The position numbers were made by a program, and so were the translations under genes. 64,000 bases of DNA, taken from positions 930,001 through 994,000 of the forward strand of contig NJPS01000079.1 in assembly GCA_002946415.1 (NCBI GenBank). The letters are read 5' to 3'. This stretch comes from Rutstroemia sp. NJR-2017a BVV2. Its lineage: Eukaryota; Ascomycota; Leotiomycetes; Helotiales; Rutstroemiaceae. A model generated the notes under the pieces. It saw only the letters and a list, made by a program, of their open reading frames with translations, was not told where the DNA came from and made no database searches. Below are positions 46,996-59,025 of this stretch, piece by piece (within the stretch, counting starts at the first letter, position 1; every line of letters starts with the position of its first letter).

Positions 46996-48129
46996 GGGGT
47001 GGGTAATATAAACCTGTAATGCACTCGGGTCTTGTGGTTCTCGAGACTTACTGAATGGGTCTGTTATACCACTTTTGTAAAGCTTCCTGTGTGCTCAATC
47101 TGGTGGGTAAGTTAGCTGGATATATTGGGCTTTTTATCAGAACGGGGAAAGAAGATATGAGAGATATTGACAGTCGGGCTCGTCTACGCTGTTCGCGACA
47201 ACGATCAAGCATGGTCAGCTCGAAGTCTTTCTCGCAAGCGCGACTACCTACATCCGAGTCTTATACGACCTTTCCTGCTTTTTCACCTGAGTGGCTTAAG
47301 GTTCGCCTTCATGTCGCCCGCATGTTTTCTCTGTTTTTGATAAACCACATTTGACTCCTCTTTGTGATTCGCTCTGCCCAAGCACAAGTACCCTACGGGC
47401 TTGATACTCCAGTCCTGAAGTTTCCCTTTGCAGAAATGGCTCGAGCAGAAATTTTAGGCGGCGGCACCAGTCTAGTCTATGGTTGGTGTTGTTTGTATTT
47501 ACTTCATCGTGCTACAGCAGTGTCACTTTCCTGCTTGGAGGCCGGCTGCATACAACATCCAAATGAAGACCTATTCCAATACCATTGCATAGGCTCTCGA
47601 GGCCCGGTCGTGTTGCAGCTTTGTATCGAATATCATCTAGCCAAGTGGCGCGATAGATGAAGGAAACTCAAATCCATGTGGTCGTGTCTATGTTGAATAT
47701 GTGATTAAAAGCAATGGTTAGACTAATTTTTCTTGATTCCCCCACAAACATTTTCAACAGTGGTCTTCATTCTGCGCTTAAGTTCCCAAGTTTATTCTGC
47801 AGAATGACTTCTCACAATATTTATATTGACTTTGATTCCTTTCCCCATTGTCTTTACACATTGGAAATCCTCGATCCGCAAATTTACCTGCTAACGTCGT
47901 ATTTGGGGCGAATAACGAGTTAGCAGTGAAAGATAGCACGAGTTCGTCAGTACTAACAACATATCACCCAAGTTGTCCTAGGTCGTAGTATGGTACATCC
48001 TCAAGGCTTTAAACCGATATCATGAATTTCGCTCTACGCACTGACAATCGCGACGGCCATTCTGCAAATCAAACGCAGGTTGGTTACGGAGTAAGAAAAA
48101 CCTTCCAAATCATGAACTGCCTATTTTTC
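46996..48129. other. Intergenic, no gene recognised
   Basis: Small frames at 47055-47354 and 47364-47660 have no recognisable domain. The first half of the MFS remnant's parent gene should lie here, but I could not identify it, so it may be deleted or too far decayed. Confidence 0.35.
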
Positions 48130-48721
48130 ACTTTCGCTGCAAGTCATTGCTGGGCTGGGAAGGTGGGGGGGTATAGAGGTTTAGTGATGGTCACGTCATC
48201 AGCTTATTCATTTTATTCGGAATACTTCTCATCAGGTCCATCACCGACCAGCTTTGGATGGCGGAGCGAGCAACTCTGCCGGTCAGGATGGCTTCCAAGC
48301 ACACAATGATCAACACATGCTTATTTGCTTTCCTCGTAAGAGCCTCATTCTTCGTGCTGACTTATTTCCTGCCAGTCTAGTTCCAATCAACTAAAGGAGT
48401 CAATTCTTACCATTCCGGTATGGATAGTATCCCTTTGATCATCACGGTGACCTTATCGTCCTTTCAGAGGGCCTTGCAACGCAATTCGGTCAGTACATGC
48501 CACGCGTTTATGGGTATGTCGTTTCGACTTCGATTAGTACAGGGCTCCAGGTAATATTCATACCAGGGACTGATACGACGGAATCGGTAGGTGATTAACT
48601 GTTTGTCGGCTTCAAATGCGGTCTTGGGGTGTCAAACCGCATGGATCGCAGCTCAGGCCATTCTTCATTGGAAAGATATAACCCAGGGAACTGCGACCGC
48701 TTTCTATGCACGGCTTCGCTG
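48130..48721 (+). pseudogene. Remnant of a DHA2-family MFS drug transporter
   Basis: Reading frames on this strand show several membrane segments of a 14-helix drug:H+ antiporter. Frame 1 gives SDGHVISLFILFGILLI, LWMAERATLPVRMASKH and RASFFVLTYFLPV. The next codon is a TAG at 48378-48380. The same frame continues FQSTKGVNSYHSGMDSIPL, the usual post-helix text. Another frame then gives EGLATQFGQYMP. A further one gives CQTAWIAAQAILHWKDITQGTATAFYA, including the conserved GTA motif. At least one stop and two frame changes show the gene is dead. The first and last thirds are not recognisable. Confidence 0.8.
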
Positions 48722-49157
48722 ACATCACCTCAGCGTCAACATGTATCCTTTTGTCGCCATTGATATGAGCTCATCTCAGTCCAAGTACCAAAAGTTTCAG
48801 CTTGCATCGCCAGTACGTCTCGGATAACGTACTTTCTTTAGTTATTTCGATGAAACTCACGTACATATTCATGTGATTACAGTGGCTTCTGCTGTAGAAG
48901 ATCCAATCGGAGAGCAACCGAGTATTCGTATTACACCCTGCAGGGCAATTTTCTCCGAAAGCCCCTAAGCTTATGTGCCAATGAAACTCAAACCATCGTT
49001 TAACCTTACTATCGAAGTATCACGACGAATGAGTTGGAAGTACCAACATTTGTAGAGCTCGGCCTAGAATGCAGATTCAGATTGTTTGCAAGGTTGGGTT
49101 CTTCATTCACGATCGTATTGTGTAAGATTTTGAGCTGAGAATGCATTTGTATTGATC
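48722..49157. other. Intergenic, nothing recognised
   Basis: It lies between the transporter remnant and the MITE-like element. No gene is recognised. It may include decayed transporter sequence. Confidence 0.3.
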
Positions 49158-49318
49158 TAATAGTGGGTGGCCCCTCTAAAGCTTTCTTCATGCCAGCATG
49201 CGCTTTAGTGGGCGCAAGCGAGTGCCAACAAGCAAGCGAGTGCCAATGTATTTTGCTGCCAAATTGTGGTGGTGCATGCTGGCATGAAGAAAGCTTTAGG
49301 GGGGGCCACCCACTATTA
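49158..49318. mobile_element. MITE-like element with near-perfect terminal inverted repeats
   Basis: A 161-bp element bounded by TA dinucleotides, with about 44-bp terminal inverted repeats that differ by only one or two bases and one indel. Outer ends read TAATAGTGGGTGG and CCACCCACTATTA. Both arms contain CTAAAGCTTTCTTCATGCC, in opposite orientation. The core of about 70 bp contains a direct repeat of AGCGAGTGCCAA. It codes for nothing. Size, long TIRs and TA flanks fit a Tc1/mariner-type non-autonomous element. It would fold into a perfect stem. Confidence 0.85.
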
Positions 49319-49681
49319 TCTGAAGAACTATTTTATATAGAAGAAGAGAGGGTTTATATCCTCAATAATGTAGCAGAAGAAGGAGTTTAAGCCGGGGCTA
49401 ATCGACGTCGGAGCATCCGTCGGAATCGGACTTGCTTCCGAATGCCCTCATTTTCAAGGTCTCGATTCTCACATATTGCTTACATCCATCATTGGCGAAT
49501 AGCAGTGTGATGTCGATCTGCACATGCCGGAAGCAGTGAGTGGGGTACGGGTGGAGACTCTCCTCGGCCGAGTATAAGGTTTCAACACCTCGCATTATTT
49601 CAACCGGCTTGTACGACATCCAGCTTACAACATCAACCTTGATTTCCAGCGACAAGAGGACTTCTCGGCCATTCTTCAACC
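49319..49681. other. Upstream region of the EstC-like hydrolase
   Basis: The 0.36-kb interval holds the promoter of the next gene. A minus-strand frame at 49398-49742 overlaps it and is not supported. Confidence 0.4.
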
Positions 49682-50531
49682 ATGGACACTCACACCAAGC
49701 CGACCATACTATTTGTCCACGGCAGCTGGCACCACCCCGCACATTTTGGACCTATTCGACAACTCTTCGAAGCTGCTCACTACCCAACTGAGTGCCCCGT
49801 GCAAGCTACCTATAACCCAAAACCGTCACCTCCCGGTCCACCAGTCTCACTTGCTGATGATGCCCGAGTAATTCAATTCCAGCTCACAAAGTTGGTTGAA
49901 GAAGAAGGCAAGGATGTCATCGTCGTCATGCACTCCTGGGGCGGTATTGTTGGCTCCGAAGCCACGAAAAAGTCGTACAGCAAAAAAGATAGATGCCAGC
50001 AAGGAAAGCCGGGAGGTGTGTTAAAGTTGGTTTACCTGTGTGCGTTGATTCTTCCAGTTGGGAACTCTCTTGCGACGTTCCGAGGTGACGATGGTGAGCT
50101 CCCACCATGGCTTATTGTACAGGTAAGTCAGAGCTTTGAATCCCTTGATCTTTCCACCCTATTCCTGCAAGGGAACTTGACTTTGATCTGATTGGATGCA
50201 GGAAGGTGGTCTAATAACAATGGCTGAGCCGGCCCGTCGTTTCTACAACGATCTTAACCCTGTGGAGCAAGATCGTTGGCTTGCAGAGCTTAGGCCTATA
50301 AGCGTGCTGACACAGTCGGCGCCGTTAACACATGCTGCATATCAGTATTATGATAGTGCATACCTTTTCTGCAAGGCCGATGAAGCAATTCCACTTGAAC
50401 AACAGAAGATGATGGTTGAAAGGACTGGGGTCAATTTCTATACCGAGGAATGCACCGCTGGTCACTCCCCGTTTCTTAGTCAGCCTGAGATGGTTCTTGA
50501 TTTTGTGAAGAAGTTTGAGCAGCTTAGCTGA
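49682..50531 (+). CDS. Alpha/beta hydrolase, EstC-like
   Basis: An esterase-like enzyme of unknown substrate. There are two exons (49682-50122, 50202-50531), giving 256 aa. The N-terminus reads TILFVHGSWHHPAHFGPIR, the oxyanion-hole region typical of the plant/bacterial salicylate-esterase and EstC group. The nucleophile elbow is VVMHSWGGIVG with Ser85. The catalytic His is in CTAGHSPFLSQPEMV (about His235). No signal peptide or membrane segment is seen. The 79-bp intron has GTAAGT and a GCAG acceptor. It lies near a MITE and a dead transporter, an accessory-type neighbourhood, but nothing suggests a gene cluster. Confidence 0.87.
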
Positions 50532-51073
50532 TTGTAGAATTTTATGTGGCTATTACTCTTCTTCGTTAAGAATGAATGACATCCGTTTGTCTTACAAATG
50601 ACAAGAGGCGTCCCAGAATTCTTCAACTATCACGGTATCTATCTTCATTTCGGAAAGTGAATGCTTCATATATAAGATCTTACAATGAATCCGCGAGGCA
50701 TCTCTAGAAAGCTCGACGATGAGTGCTATTGGACGCTACAACATAGCACAGGTCTCAAATCATTTTGTTTGGCATTGAAAATGCTGCATAGAAAGCACCT
50801 TATCATGTCAAATGTTTGGTTGTCTTGATTGGAAGCTAAAAAATAACAAGTACAGTACAAGAAGAACGAAGATGGCGAATACATGAAAGTAAAACGATCC
50901 TAGGATTTCTCCCATAACAACATCCCGTCGGCAGAATCCCAGCTGCATGCAAAAGTTCTCGAGTTCGGATAAACCGTGATGACTGATTGTTTCACTGGGC
51001 GTGGAACACTAAGGTTACTTCCAGTTAACTGTCCTGGTTATGTCGGAGCAGCCACTGCAGTGGCTACACCTCC
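50532..51073. other. Convergent intergenic region
   Basis: The interval lies between the EstC-like gene and the SGNH hydrolase. It is A/T-leaning and no gene is recognised. Confidence 0.4.
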
Positions 51074-52766
51074 CTACCAGCGAATATACCACGAAAGCTG
51101 GACCTTCTTAGCCGTCCCAGCAAGCGCAATAGTCTTCGGATGAAACCCCTTATCCGGATTCGTTCCAGGAATGCTTGGCAGCGTACTATCGACCACCCCA
51201 CCAGGCGGAACGATGAAGTATGTCGTAGTATCATCCGGATCCTCGCTAGTAAAGTTGAACGTAGCCGTAGGCGAGACCTCCGGTAAATTTGGCACAATTT
51301 CCTGCGCAAGCGTGCATTTGAATTGATCGTAGAAGAGCCCGCTGTCGTCTGCTTCGTCCTGACAGGTGGTTATATTCACGGCACTGAGATCGATCGTGAT
51401 GTCGGGGAGAGTGGAGTTGGAGGTCGGGTCGGGGACGGTGGCGTTGTTGTCGATTACGACGTTGAAGTCCGCGGTGGTGATATCGGATCCGAAGGGCGTG
51501 AAGAACCATGCGCCGCTCTTCCAGTTGGAGCGCTGTTCGCAGAAGCGGTTGGTATCGTAGATTGGGTCAATATCAATAAAACGAACTACGCGTCCGTCGG
51601 TTCGTTCGTCGTTGACGGTGTTGATGGCTAGGTTTATGGCGTTGTTGAGTGCAATGACCGCGACGTTTGCTCGGGAGCGAAGCTCGTTTGTCAGAACTGG
51701 TAGCGTTACGAGGGGATTAGTTGGCCACGGGAGCATCTTCTTGCTGTTGCAGATATCGGTGTCTGCGTTGTAGAACTGCCCGTAGCCGGTGACATACAAA
51801 TGGAACGGACTCGTTTCCATCTGATCGAGGATCTGATTGTAGGCGGCAGTCAGGTTTGTTTGTAGATCAGCACCGCCAATTCGATCAGATGCTCGCGTCC
51901 ACTCTGCTTCACAGTTTTTGGTCTGGAAAACTAAGCAGTTAGTCACGATTCGAGAGAATCCGACATTGTTACCGCCGATCGAAAGGGTGGACCATCCAAT
52001 AGTTCCGAAGTTGGTTAGGCCCCCAGCTTTTAGATCTGCAATCTGTTGCACCTGGCTGTTCTTGCCGGGTCCTGGTGGGTTAACTATTCCGTCCGTTTTG
52101 GCTCCGGAGCAGGCGTAAAACTTGAAAAGTGCATTTTCTAGTCCGCCGTTGTGGGAACCAAATCGAGTTTGATAGGGGTAGGCTCCCTGACACTTCTTGC
52201 ATTCGCCGTTGGAAGGGTCATCAATCAATATTGAACCGCAGCTGGCGCCGATTCCTGCTGCGAAGGAGTCGCCGAGGCCGAAGAAGTCTGGGTTGGGTGG
52301 GTAGACTAGCGGGGTCGGGTCGGAATCTGGGTATGTGGTTGTCGAGTATGCTGAATCTATTGGATCTATGAAGGCAGAGACTGGTGTTGGGCTGGTAGTA
52401 GATGTCGGAATTTTAGTAGTTGTTGGGTCGGTAGTAGGTGGTTGGTCCGCAGTACTTGTATCTTGCTCGGAGGTCGGGGAAACTTGGGTAGAACTTGGGA
52501 CAGAGCTCATTGAAGTTGTAGCAGCTGCTGCGTCCACTAAAGAGGCGAGTAAAGTTGAAGTTGTCTGATCGGAACTGCTAGGAGTGTATGTGCTGCTCTC
52601 CGAGCTATATGGTTTAGCGTTTGCCTATCCTCGGTGTTAGTGTGTAGCCCCTGAGTATTTCGCTAGAAGAGAGGCTAGACAAAGGAGAAATCGTGAAACA
52701 TACCATTGCTCCAAAGTACTGGAAGGAGGAAAGAAGGACCAGGAAACCGACTTGTTGGTACAACAT
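51074..52766 (-). CDS. Secreted SGNH/GDSL-type hydrolase
   Basis: A probable secreted lipase or esterase. There are two exons (52766-52704, 52624-51074; intron 79 bp), giving 537 aa. Residues 1-21 (MLYQQVGFLVLLSSFQYFGAM) form a signal peptide. A Ser/Thr/Pro-rich linker spans about 25-125 and is likely glycosylated. The catalytic block I is FFGLGDSFAAGIG with Ser141. The block with Gly and Asn is STLSIGGNNVGFSRIV. The C-terminal catalytic His appears to be in DKGFHPKTIALAG. Many N-glycosylation sites (NATV, NSTL, NITT) and Cys residues fit an extracellular enzyme. It resembles fungal SGNH proteins linked to wall or plant-polymer degradation; the substrate is unknown. Confidence 0.87.
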
Positions 52767-53764
52767 CTTGATTTATTTGAGGTATTGCCAAGGGGTAGAT
52801 GCTCAGAGTGTAATCGGTGATGTGTGATTCTCCTAAGTTCATTGCTGTTACTATCAAGGTTTCTTATACTCAATTTTCGATTTCTTGTCATACAATATCA
52901 TTCCTACTTCAAGCTTCCAGTGAGCAAGCATAGCTGTTAATGCTCTCTCATCTTGATCCTATATTCTACCGCGTTGAACAACATCAGAGGGAGTATTCAC
53001 GTAAGTAGAACATTGTTTTCTCTATCAAATAAAAACGCATTGACTGTGCCGTAGCTACCGTCTATATCTTGAAACATCTCGCCAGGCTTCCTGGGTCGAG
53101 GTTTGCTGAGGTCAGGCTCTCTGGTCGATGAGCTGAGCTCAGGTGCGGCCCCATCAGTAGACTTTACGCACATAGAATTCTTCAATCTACGTCTAAGTGA
53201 AGTATTCGAAATAGCACTGGAAATATGAATGCTTGCTAGAGTCATATTTCCGAAGACTATCTTCAAGGGGAGCCTCCACAACTTTCAGTGCGGCTTATAT
53301 GAGCATTAGATTCCATAATGTGGAGGTCGGAAGTGGTGCTGGATAAATTCATGCACTTGAATAGCACATGATGAACACTACGTGTGTAAAAGTATCTTGT
53401 TAATCGGGGACATAATCACGAAGTCCTGGCATCAGTGATGCGGTTTGCTGTGAAAGCATCATTCATTGGGCTCAACGGCGGCACATGGTGGCTGAGTGCG
53501 GATGTGCATTGATTCTGCGCCGCAAAAGCTATCAGCTATCGTTCCCGCGTTCATCTATATAAGTTCCCGTGCTTAGGATGCGTCACGCCAGCTTGGATTT
53601 CTGAGATGTAAGCTCGGTAGTTACACAAAGAAATGTTCCGTCGAGCTGTATCCCTTCAACACTTCAATCTTCAAACATCAACGCCACTTGTGGTATGACT
53701 ATTTTACAGTTATGTCTTCTAAACTTCAAGTCCTTTAATATACTACTGATAGTTCTCCAAAATT
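52767..53764. other. Divergent intergenic region
   Basis: It lies between the SGNH hydrolase start and the next rightward gene. A minus frame at 52997-53281 (94 codons) has no recognisable features and I leave it uncalled. Promoters of both neighbours are here. Confidence 0.35.
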
Positions 53765-54770
53765 ATGGAGTACGAGAATGCCGTCCACGGCCCTTTTCGT
53801 ACGTTCTTTGAACTGTAAGCTTTGCCCACCTCGACATGCCTGTCACATCGATCCTCTAATTCTTTCTATGACAGATTCATTTGCTTTGCCATTATTGGCA
53901 GCTATATACCTCAAGCTGTCACCATCATAAGACATGGCACCTACGGTATCTCATCTTGGACAGTCCTCATCACGACGCTCTTTGCCACCACTCAGGCGGC
54001 TGCGTATCTGCATCCGCTGATCGTTCATGCGCCAGATTTGTTTATGGACGTGCAGTCTGGAAGCTTGAAAGGGTTCCGAGCTTTCTCTGCCCTGCTTGGG
54101 CATGTACAGGTGTTACTGCAGTGTCTTTGTGCCATAATGATGTGAGTTCCTATGCCTTGTTGCTGTGGAATTTGATATACAATACTAATGACGAGACAGT
54201 GCCATTCTTTACATCAGCTACCGGACTCCCATCGCTCCCGTTGAACATCAACATCTGACCGACATCACAGCACACCCGATAAGCTCCCGGGCCTTGAAAG
54301 CGGTTATCGCTACATATTCAATTACCACGCTTCTTTCTGCTGGATACCTCCGCTTCGTAACTAAATCCGTACAAGAGGGCGTGGATGATCGTTTAACAAG
54401 CGAATGGTTCTACTGGCTCATCGCCGTCTTCTTTCTTGGCACCTTTTGGACATACTTTCTCGTTCTTCTCACGCTTGTACAATACTTGTCGCAAATCCTC
54501 ACCACAGCAGCGCTACACGCTAGATATAACATCAGTCTCGTGTCACTAGGCCTTCAGATTCTTACTTTCGTGGTCCTAGGAATATGCCAAGGATTGAGAC
54601 TTCGAGTGGACCGGCCTCCGAGTGGAAGTTGGATTTCCTTTTACCTATCTGGTGCGTTCCTATGGATGAACTACCTCCTTGCGGCTTTGGGGCAGATTTC
54701 TCTGTTTATCGTTTGTCTTTATGTTGACAGGAATGAGCTTGCAGGTAAAGGACACTGGACAGCAACTTAA
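53765..54770 (+). CDS. Multi-pass membrane protein with a PQ-loop-like repeat
   Basis: There are three exons (53765-53814, 53875-54141, 54200-54770), giving 295 aa. About seven hydrophobic segments are visible. The segment IIGSYIPQAVTIIRHGTYGISSW carries the Pro-Gln pair and the downstream Gly/Ser spacing of a PQ-loop repeat, which occurs in lysosomal and vacuolar amino-acid exporters and related carriers. A second matching repeat is not evident, so placement in the family is tentative. A soluble segment (IAPVEHQHLTDITAH) lies between helices 3 and 4. The C-terminus ends in RNELAGKGHW. No N-terminal signal peptide. Introns are 60 and 58 bp, both with good ends. Confidence 0.65.
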
Positions 54771-54907
54771 GGTCTAAGGATCGAGGATCTTTTCCATGCC
54801 CATTGGATGACGCTTCACACTATCTAGCAAGCTGATGGAACCTATATCTTAATATGGACTCTAATTGTCTTTCTAATGCAGGGCGAGGAAATGATATAAC
54901 CGATACT
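54771..54907. other. Short convergent gap
   Basis: Only 137 bp separate the two stop codons. Both 3' untranslated regions must overlap or be short. Confidence 0.4.
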
Positions 54908-57900
54908 CTACTGCTGCTGTGCTTCACTTGTCTTGTCCGCGTCTGACAACCCCGGAATCCGTGTCCCCAGCTCACCCATTGCCTCAATTGCTCGTGTGAT
55001 CTTTCTGTATCCCCATTCAAAGCTGGGATACAAGAAGGGTCGCTGATCGAAGCGATTACTGGGGATATACTGTTAGCATAGCCGTTTTCATAATGTCTGG
55101 TTGAAGAGAAGGTATGGAAGATCTACTTACTCATCAACACCATACGCCTCCATGTGATACGCTGGGGTGATTCTATTCAGGTTTGCGTTAGCTTGCACTA
55201 GAATGATGGATCGAGAATGCTAAGAATGAGGGACAAGTTTCGCTTTGGATTCTAAAGGCGAAAGGAGAACATCACTTACGTAGTCATCTTGTGGCGATTG
55301 ATTGCGTAGTTCCAGTGGAAGAAGCGTCTATGATTGAGTTAGCATATTAATCTAAACAGCAAGCTCAAATATGACATGGTTTGGCTGAAAAGACTCAGTA
55401 CAGGACTGAGAGCGCACTAGAACCACCGGGGGCCTAGAAGAAGTAAATAACTTTGGAGTAAACGTACGTCTTTTCGTATATCTGCTGAGGCGACAGTCTA
55501 TCACCCCATAGATAGCATAGTTTCTCCCACATGCTGTAAACGCCAAGCTTGTTGATTTTACGGAGCCGGCCATAAACCTACGCATTAATACAATATCAGT
55601 AATACGATTTTGGGAGGCTCTAACAGTTATATCTTGCAGGATTGTGTGACTTACAGAGAGCTCATCATATGTCATTCCCATATCAGCCTCATCAGCTTGG
55701 ACGTATGTGTCGGTAAGAGGCTCCAGTTCTGTTTGATCGAGGGTTAGTGAATTTCTGATAAACATAAAGAGAGTGTGTTTCGGAAGGATCGATATGGGAT
55801 TGGCCGAAAGAAGCTAGGGTTCTTTTGCTCCCCTCGATGTATAAAAAGTGTATCATTGGCTTTTCCCTTACCTGCTGTGGGGGGTGCATCGAGAAATTCG
55901 TGAAGAAGAGTAAGTCCGAAGGTCTCTGGTTTTGAAGCCCATAGAATAAACCGCTTCAGATCCGTCTTAGAGATTCCCCCGATTGGGTTTATATCCGCAG
56001 AGCTGCAGTCTGTTCATGACTCCAAGTCAGCACGAAAGATAGACATCACAGATGAATGGATTAATGCCAAATATAGGCTTTCAGAACCTACCATATTTCG
56101 TTAAATAACCTCGAAGAGACCTTAGCAAGTTAGCAAATCATCTTGTAGCAAGCTGTTCAGACCAAGCACATCGGAGAGCAATATGAAAGGACGATAACAA
56201 GCCACATACTCATCTACATTGGCACTTCCAAGTACCAGCAACGACCCAGGAGCCCCCTCACGTCGACCACGGATCTGAGGGAGAAGTTGAGCAAACGTAT
56301 ATGCGTTAACCATCCGAAGTCGAGCTTGGATGTTTTGTAACGCAAGGTTGGAAGCTTTGGTGCCACCGTACATTTTGAACTTGGCTTCGAACCCGGTCGC
56401 CGATTGAAGGAGCGCTCTCTGAGCATCGTAAACGGGATCGATGTTGAAATCGGTATGATAAGCCCCGATAGCTTCCGCCAAGTCTGCAGCTCGTTTGCGT
56501 GTTTGTGGTGAGGAATGTGCCTCCATGCCCCTACGGATACCATAGGTTAATGATTTCAACTCCTAAAATGGTTTCAGAGGATCCAAAACTTGGAATGAAG
56601 AGTTTTAAACGAGTTCATACATATAAGCAGTACAGAATATTCGATTGCAAATTTCCTTTCCAAAGATTGATTGTTAGCATTTGACTTTAAGATTGTGTGA
56701 TCTGTGATAAGTGATCCAAGCGCTCGAGGATGTCGAAGAATTGAGACGTAGAAGCTCTCTGCGGAGAGCAGACGACAATGGGTGATCCCCATACCTTTGG
56801 TGATTCTGGAATCCAAGTACTACCTTCCTCCTCACCGCATATCGCATGCAAATCTTTCAGAACTTGGGGGTTAGTATTCGACTGGATGGCTTGATGGACT
56901 AGCCGAGTCATCGAGTGGATGATGATAGCAGTTGCGCAGGAGTCGATACCGCCACTGAGAGGAAGAAAGTATCCAGCTTGCTTGGCTAAACACAAAGGTT
57001 AGCGACATATTTGACAGAATAAATCGAGTAGTATAGGTAATTACCCCGCCTCAAGTAGTCCCATAAGTAGCAAGCAGGTCCAGTAGCAATTTCCTCTTCA
57101 GGCAAATGATATACTGGGTCTTTCGAGACTGTTGGGTGAAGATTTAGGTTCATCCCATTGCCTTCACTAGACAATGACAAGTCTACCTCTATTCGGTCAT
57201 ATTTTGGCTGGTCGCGAGCTTGCATTGCTCTACTTTTCTGTTCCCTGTAACTCCTTACTTCCTCCAAGTCAATTATCGCACTGATCACCTCGACGTCATT
57301 TAGTGAGAATTGACTTGCTTGCGCGACGATTCTCCCGTTCACAATAATCATAGCGCACCCGTCGTAGTATAAACGGTCACCATCGCATCCTTGCTGATCT
57401 ATTAAACATCTTCAGCTTTGTTACTTCCACCAAGAGATCTAGATCATGCACAATGCAAGAAAAGTTTGACACTTACTAGCGTAGATATAGATCCCGCCGC
57501 TTTTAAGAGTCGCAGATGTGATCAACTCAACTCTCGTGTGCAGCTTTCTGAGCTCATGATGACTCCCTGAGCTATTGGTAAAAATCTCGCAGCCATCCAA
57601 ACCCATTGCAATGTGGGGAGCATTTGGGGTCTAGTTATGGTCAGAAACAGAGAACGCACGAGTGAAGTAACTCGGTGTATAGATACGTGAGGCATTGATT
57701 CCTAACAGAGGACTCGATGCACACACTGGCAATGCTAGAAGAAAGAGAGAGACAGATAATAGAGCGATAAAAACTCAGCCAATCTGAAATTCAAATCCAG
57801 TAGCTGAAACAATAAACTGATACTTATTTCAACTGTAGACGTAGGAGAACCGTAACTCACAAACAATTCTTCACATGTCTCCGCACCCAGACAAGTATCC

Positions 57901-58771
57901 AGAGTGCTGAGAAGTGCATCTCCGATGGGAGCATGCTTTTGGCCCATGATCTTACTGATTGATCGTGGCAAGTAAAAGTTTTCTACTTCACGGACCCCTT
58001 TCCAAGGCGTGAAGTATCTCCTATTCTTGAGTTAGTGTATGATCTGCCACAATCGGAGTTTCTACAGGCTGTCTCATATGACCTTGCCAGTCACCAAGGC
58101 GGACGAAAAGACTTAAACTTCCTTTCCTCCTGAAAAAGTACTTACATCTCGTAGTAATTGCCATCATTCGCAAGGGACAGCTTGGGCCGAATGAGTAGAA
58201 TCTTCTTGTTGTAACAGATTAGTCGGCAATTGTACCTCACATTCTTGTGCTTAACCGGCATGCCAATATCAAGTAGGATATCTTGGCAGTCGGGATGTTG
58301 AATGATTTCACTCAGGCTCTCCCAGCAATGCATATCGGTATCGCCCTCGAGAAAGTGATCCCTTGACAAATGTCAGTTGATTCGTTCTACCTGAACTCCC
58401 CATGCACGAAGTGTATAGTTCCCTCTAGGAGACGGCGGAGAATATGTATTAGAGGACCTACAAGCAGCCATATCCACACACTTCTAGTTCCGGTCCTCTA
58501 CAAATGAGTCAGCTATATTCATACAAATCTGGATGTAAACTGCAGGATATCCCTTGCCCCATCGAATATGGAAAACGCACACTCTCAAAGTAGCACCCTG
58601 CTGCTTAGCCAAGCGAATACTTTCCAGGATTCGTTGCTGATTCCCGACAAAGTCAAGTCTGAAGTTATACAATCAGCTTAGTTGAGAATGCCAAATCCCA
58701 AGCCCAGGGTGGGAGCATACATACGCCCATTGGTTTAAGTTGCAAGTAGCAACTGTGATAAGATGGCCCAT
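54908..58771 (-). CDS. QNS1: Glutamine-dependent NAD+ synthetase (17 exons)
   Basis: It makes NAD+ from deamido-NAD, ATP and glutamine, the last step of the pathway. The model has 17 exons on the minus strand (58771-58725, 58658-58581, 58497-58462, 58361-58146, 58020-57861, 57630-57477, 57398-57045, 56985-56795, 56655-56621, 56530-56210, 56120-56092, 56009-55872, 55728-55655, 55577-55468, 55327-55280, 55172-55131, 55058-54908), giving 727 aa (yeast 714). The glutaminase domain has the triad Glu45 (VGPELEV), Lys114 (RPKLSLAND) and Cys175 (GAETCEELF), at the same numbers as in the known enzymes. The synthetase domain has the ATP-binding loop [12 protein letters not shown] (Ser359 onwards). Conserved text continues to [16 protein letters not shown]. 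Several exons are under 50 nt, and introns range from 59 to 230 bp. All exon phases fit and no internal stop is met. Confidence 0.93.
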
Positions 58772-59025
58772 ACTTGACACCCTGTTCTGACGATTCTAGT
58801 AAACAGGGAAAATAGAGAGGATTGTATAATCTAATACTTATGGTTCCGTGGGGAGAAATTAATTTGATGATGCCGACTGTAATTCTTGGTGCCCACAAAT
58901 TATGGTACGTAGCTTCGGCACGTGATGCTGCACCCGAACTCGCCGAGACACGGAAGACAAGAAAGAATTTATACTAATCAGATTCTTTCAGAAATTTGGA
59001 GAAAATTGAGTGAATTTCAAATCAA

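Noticed and set aside
52997..53281. 94-codon minus frame
   Set aside because: No family resemblance and no clear promoter; left as intergenic.
56574..56816. Minus frame continuing past NAD synthetase exon 8
   Set aside because: It is intron read-through; the conserved text resumes in the 35-nt exon at 56655-56621 ([11 protein letters not shown]).
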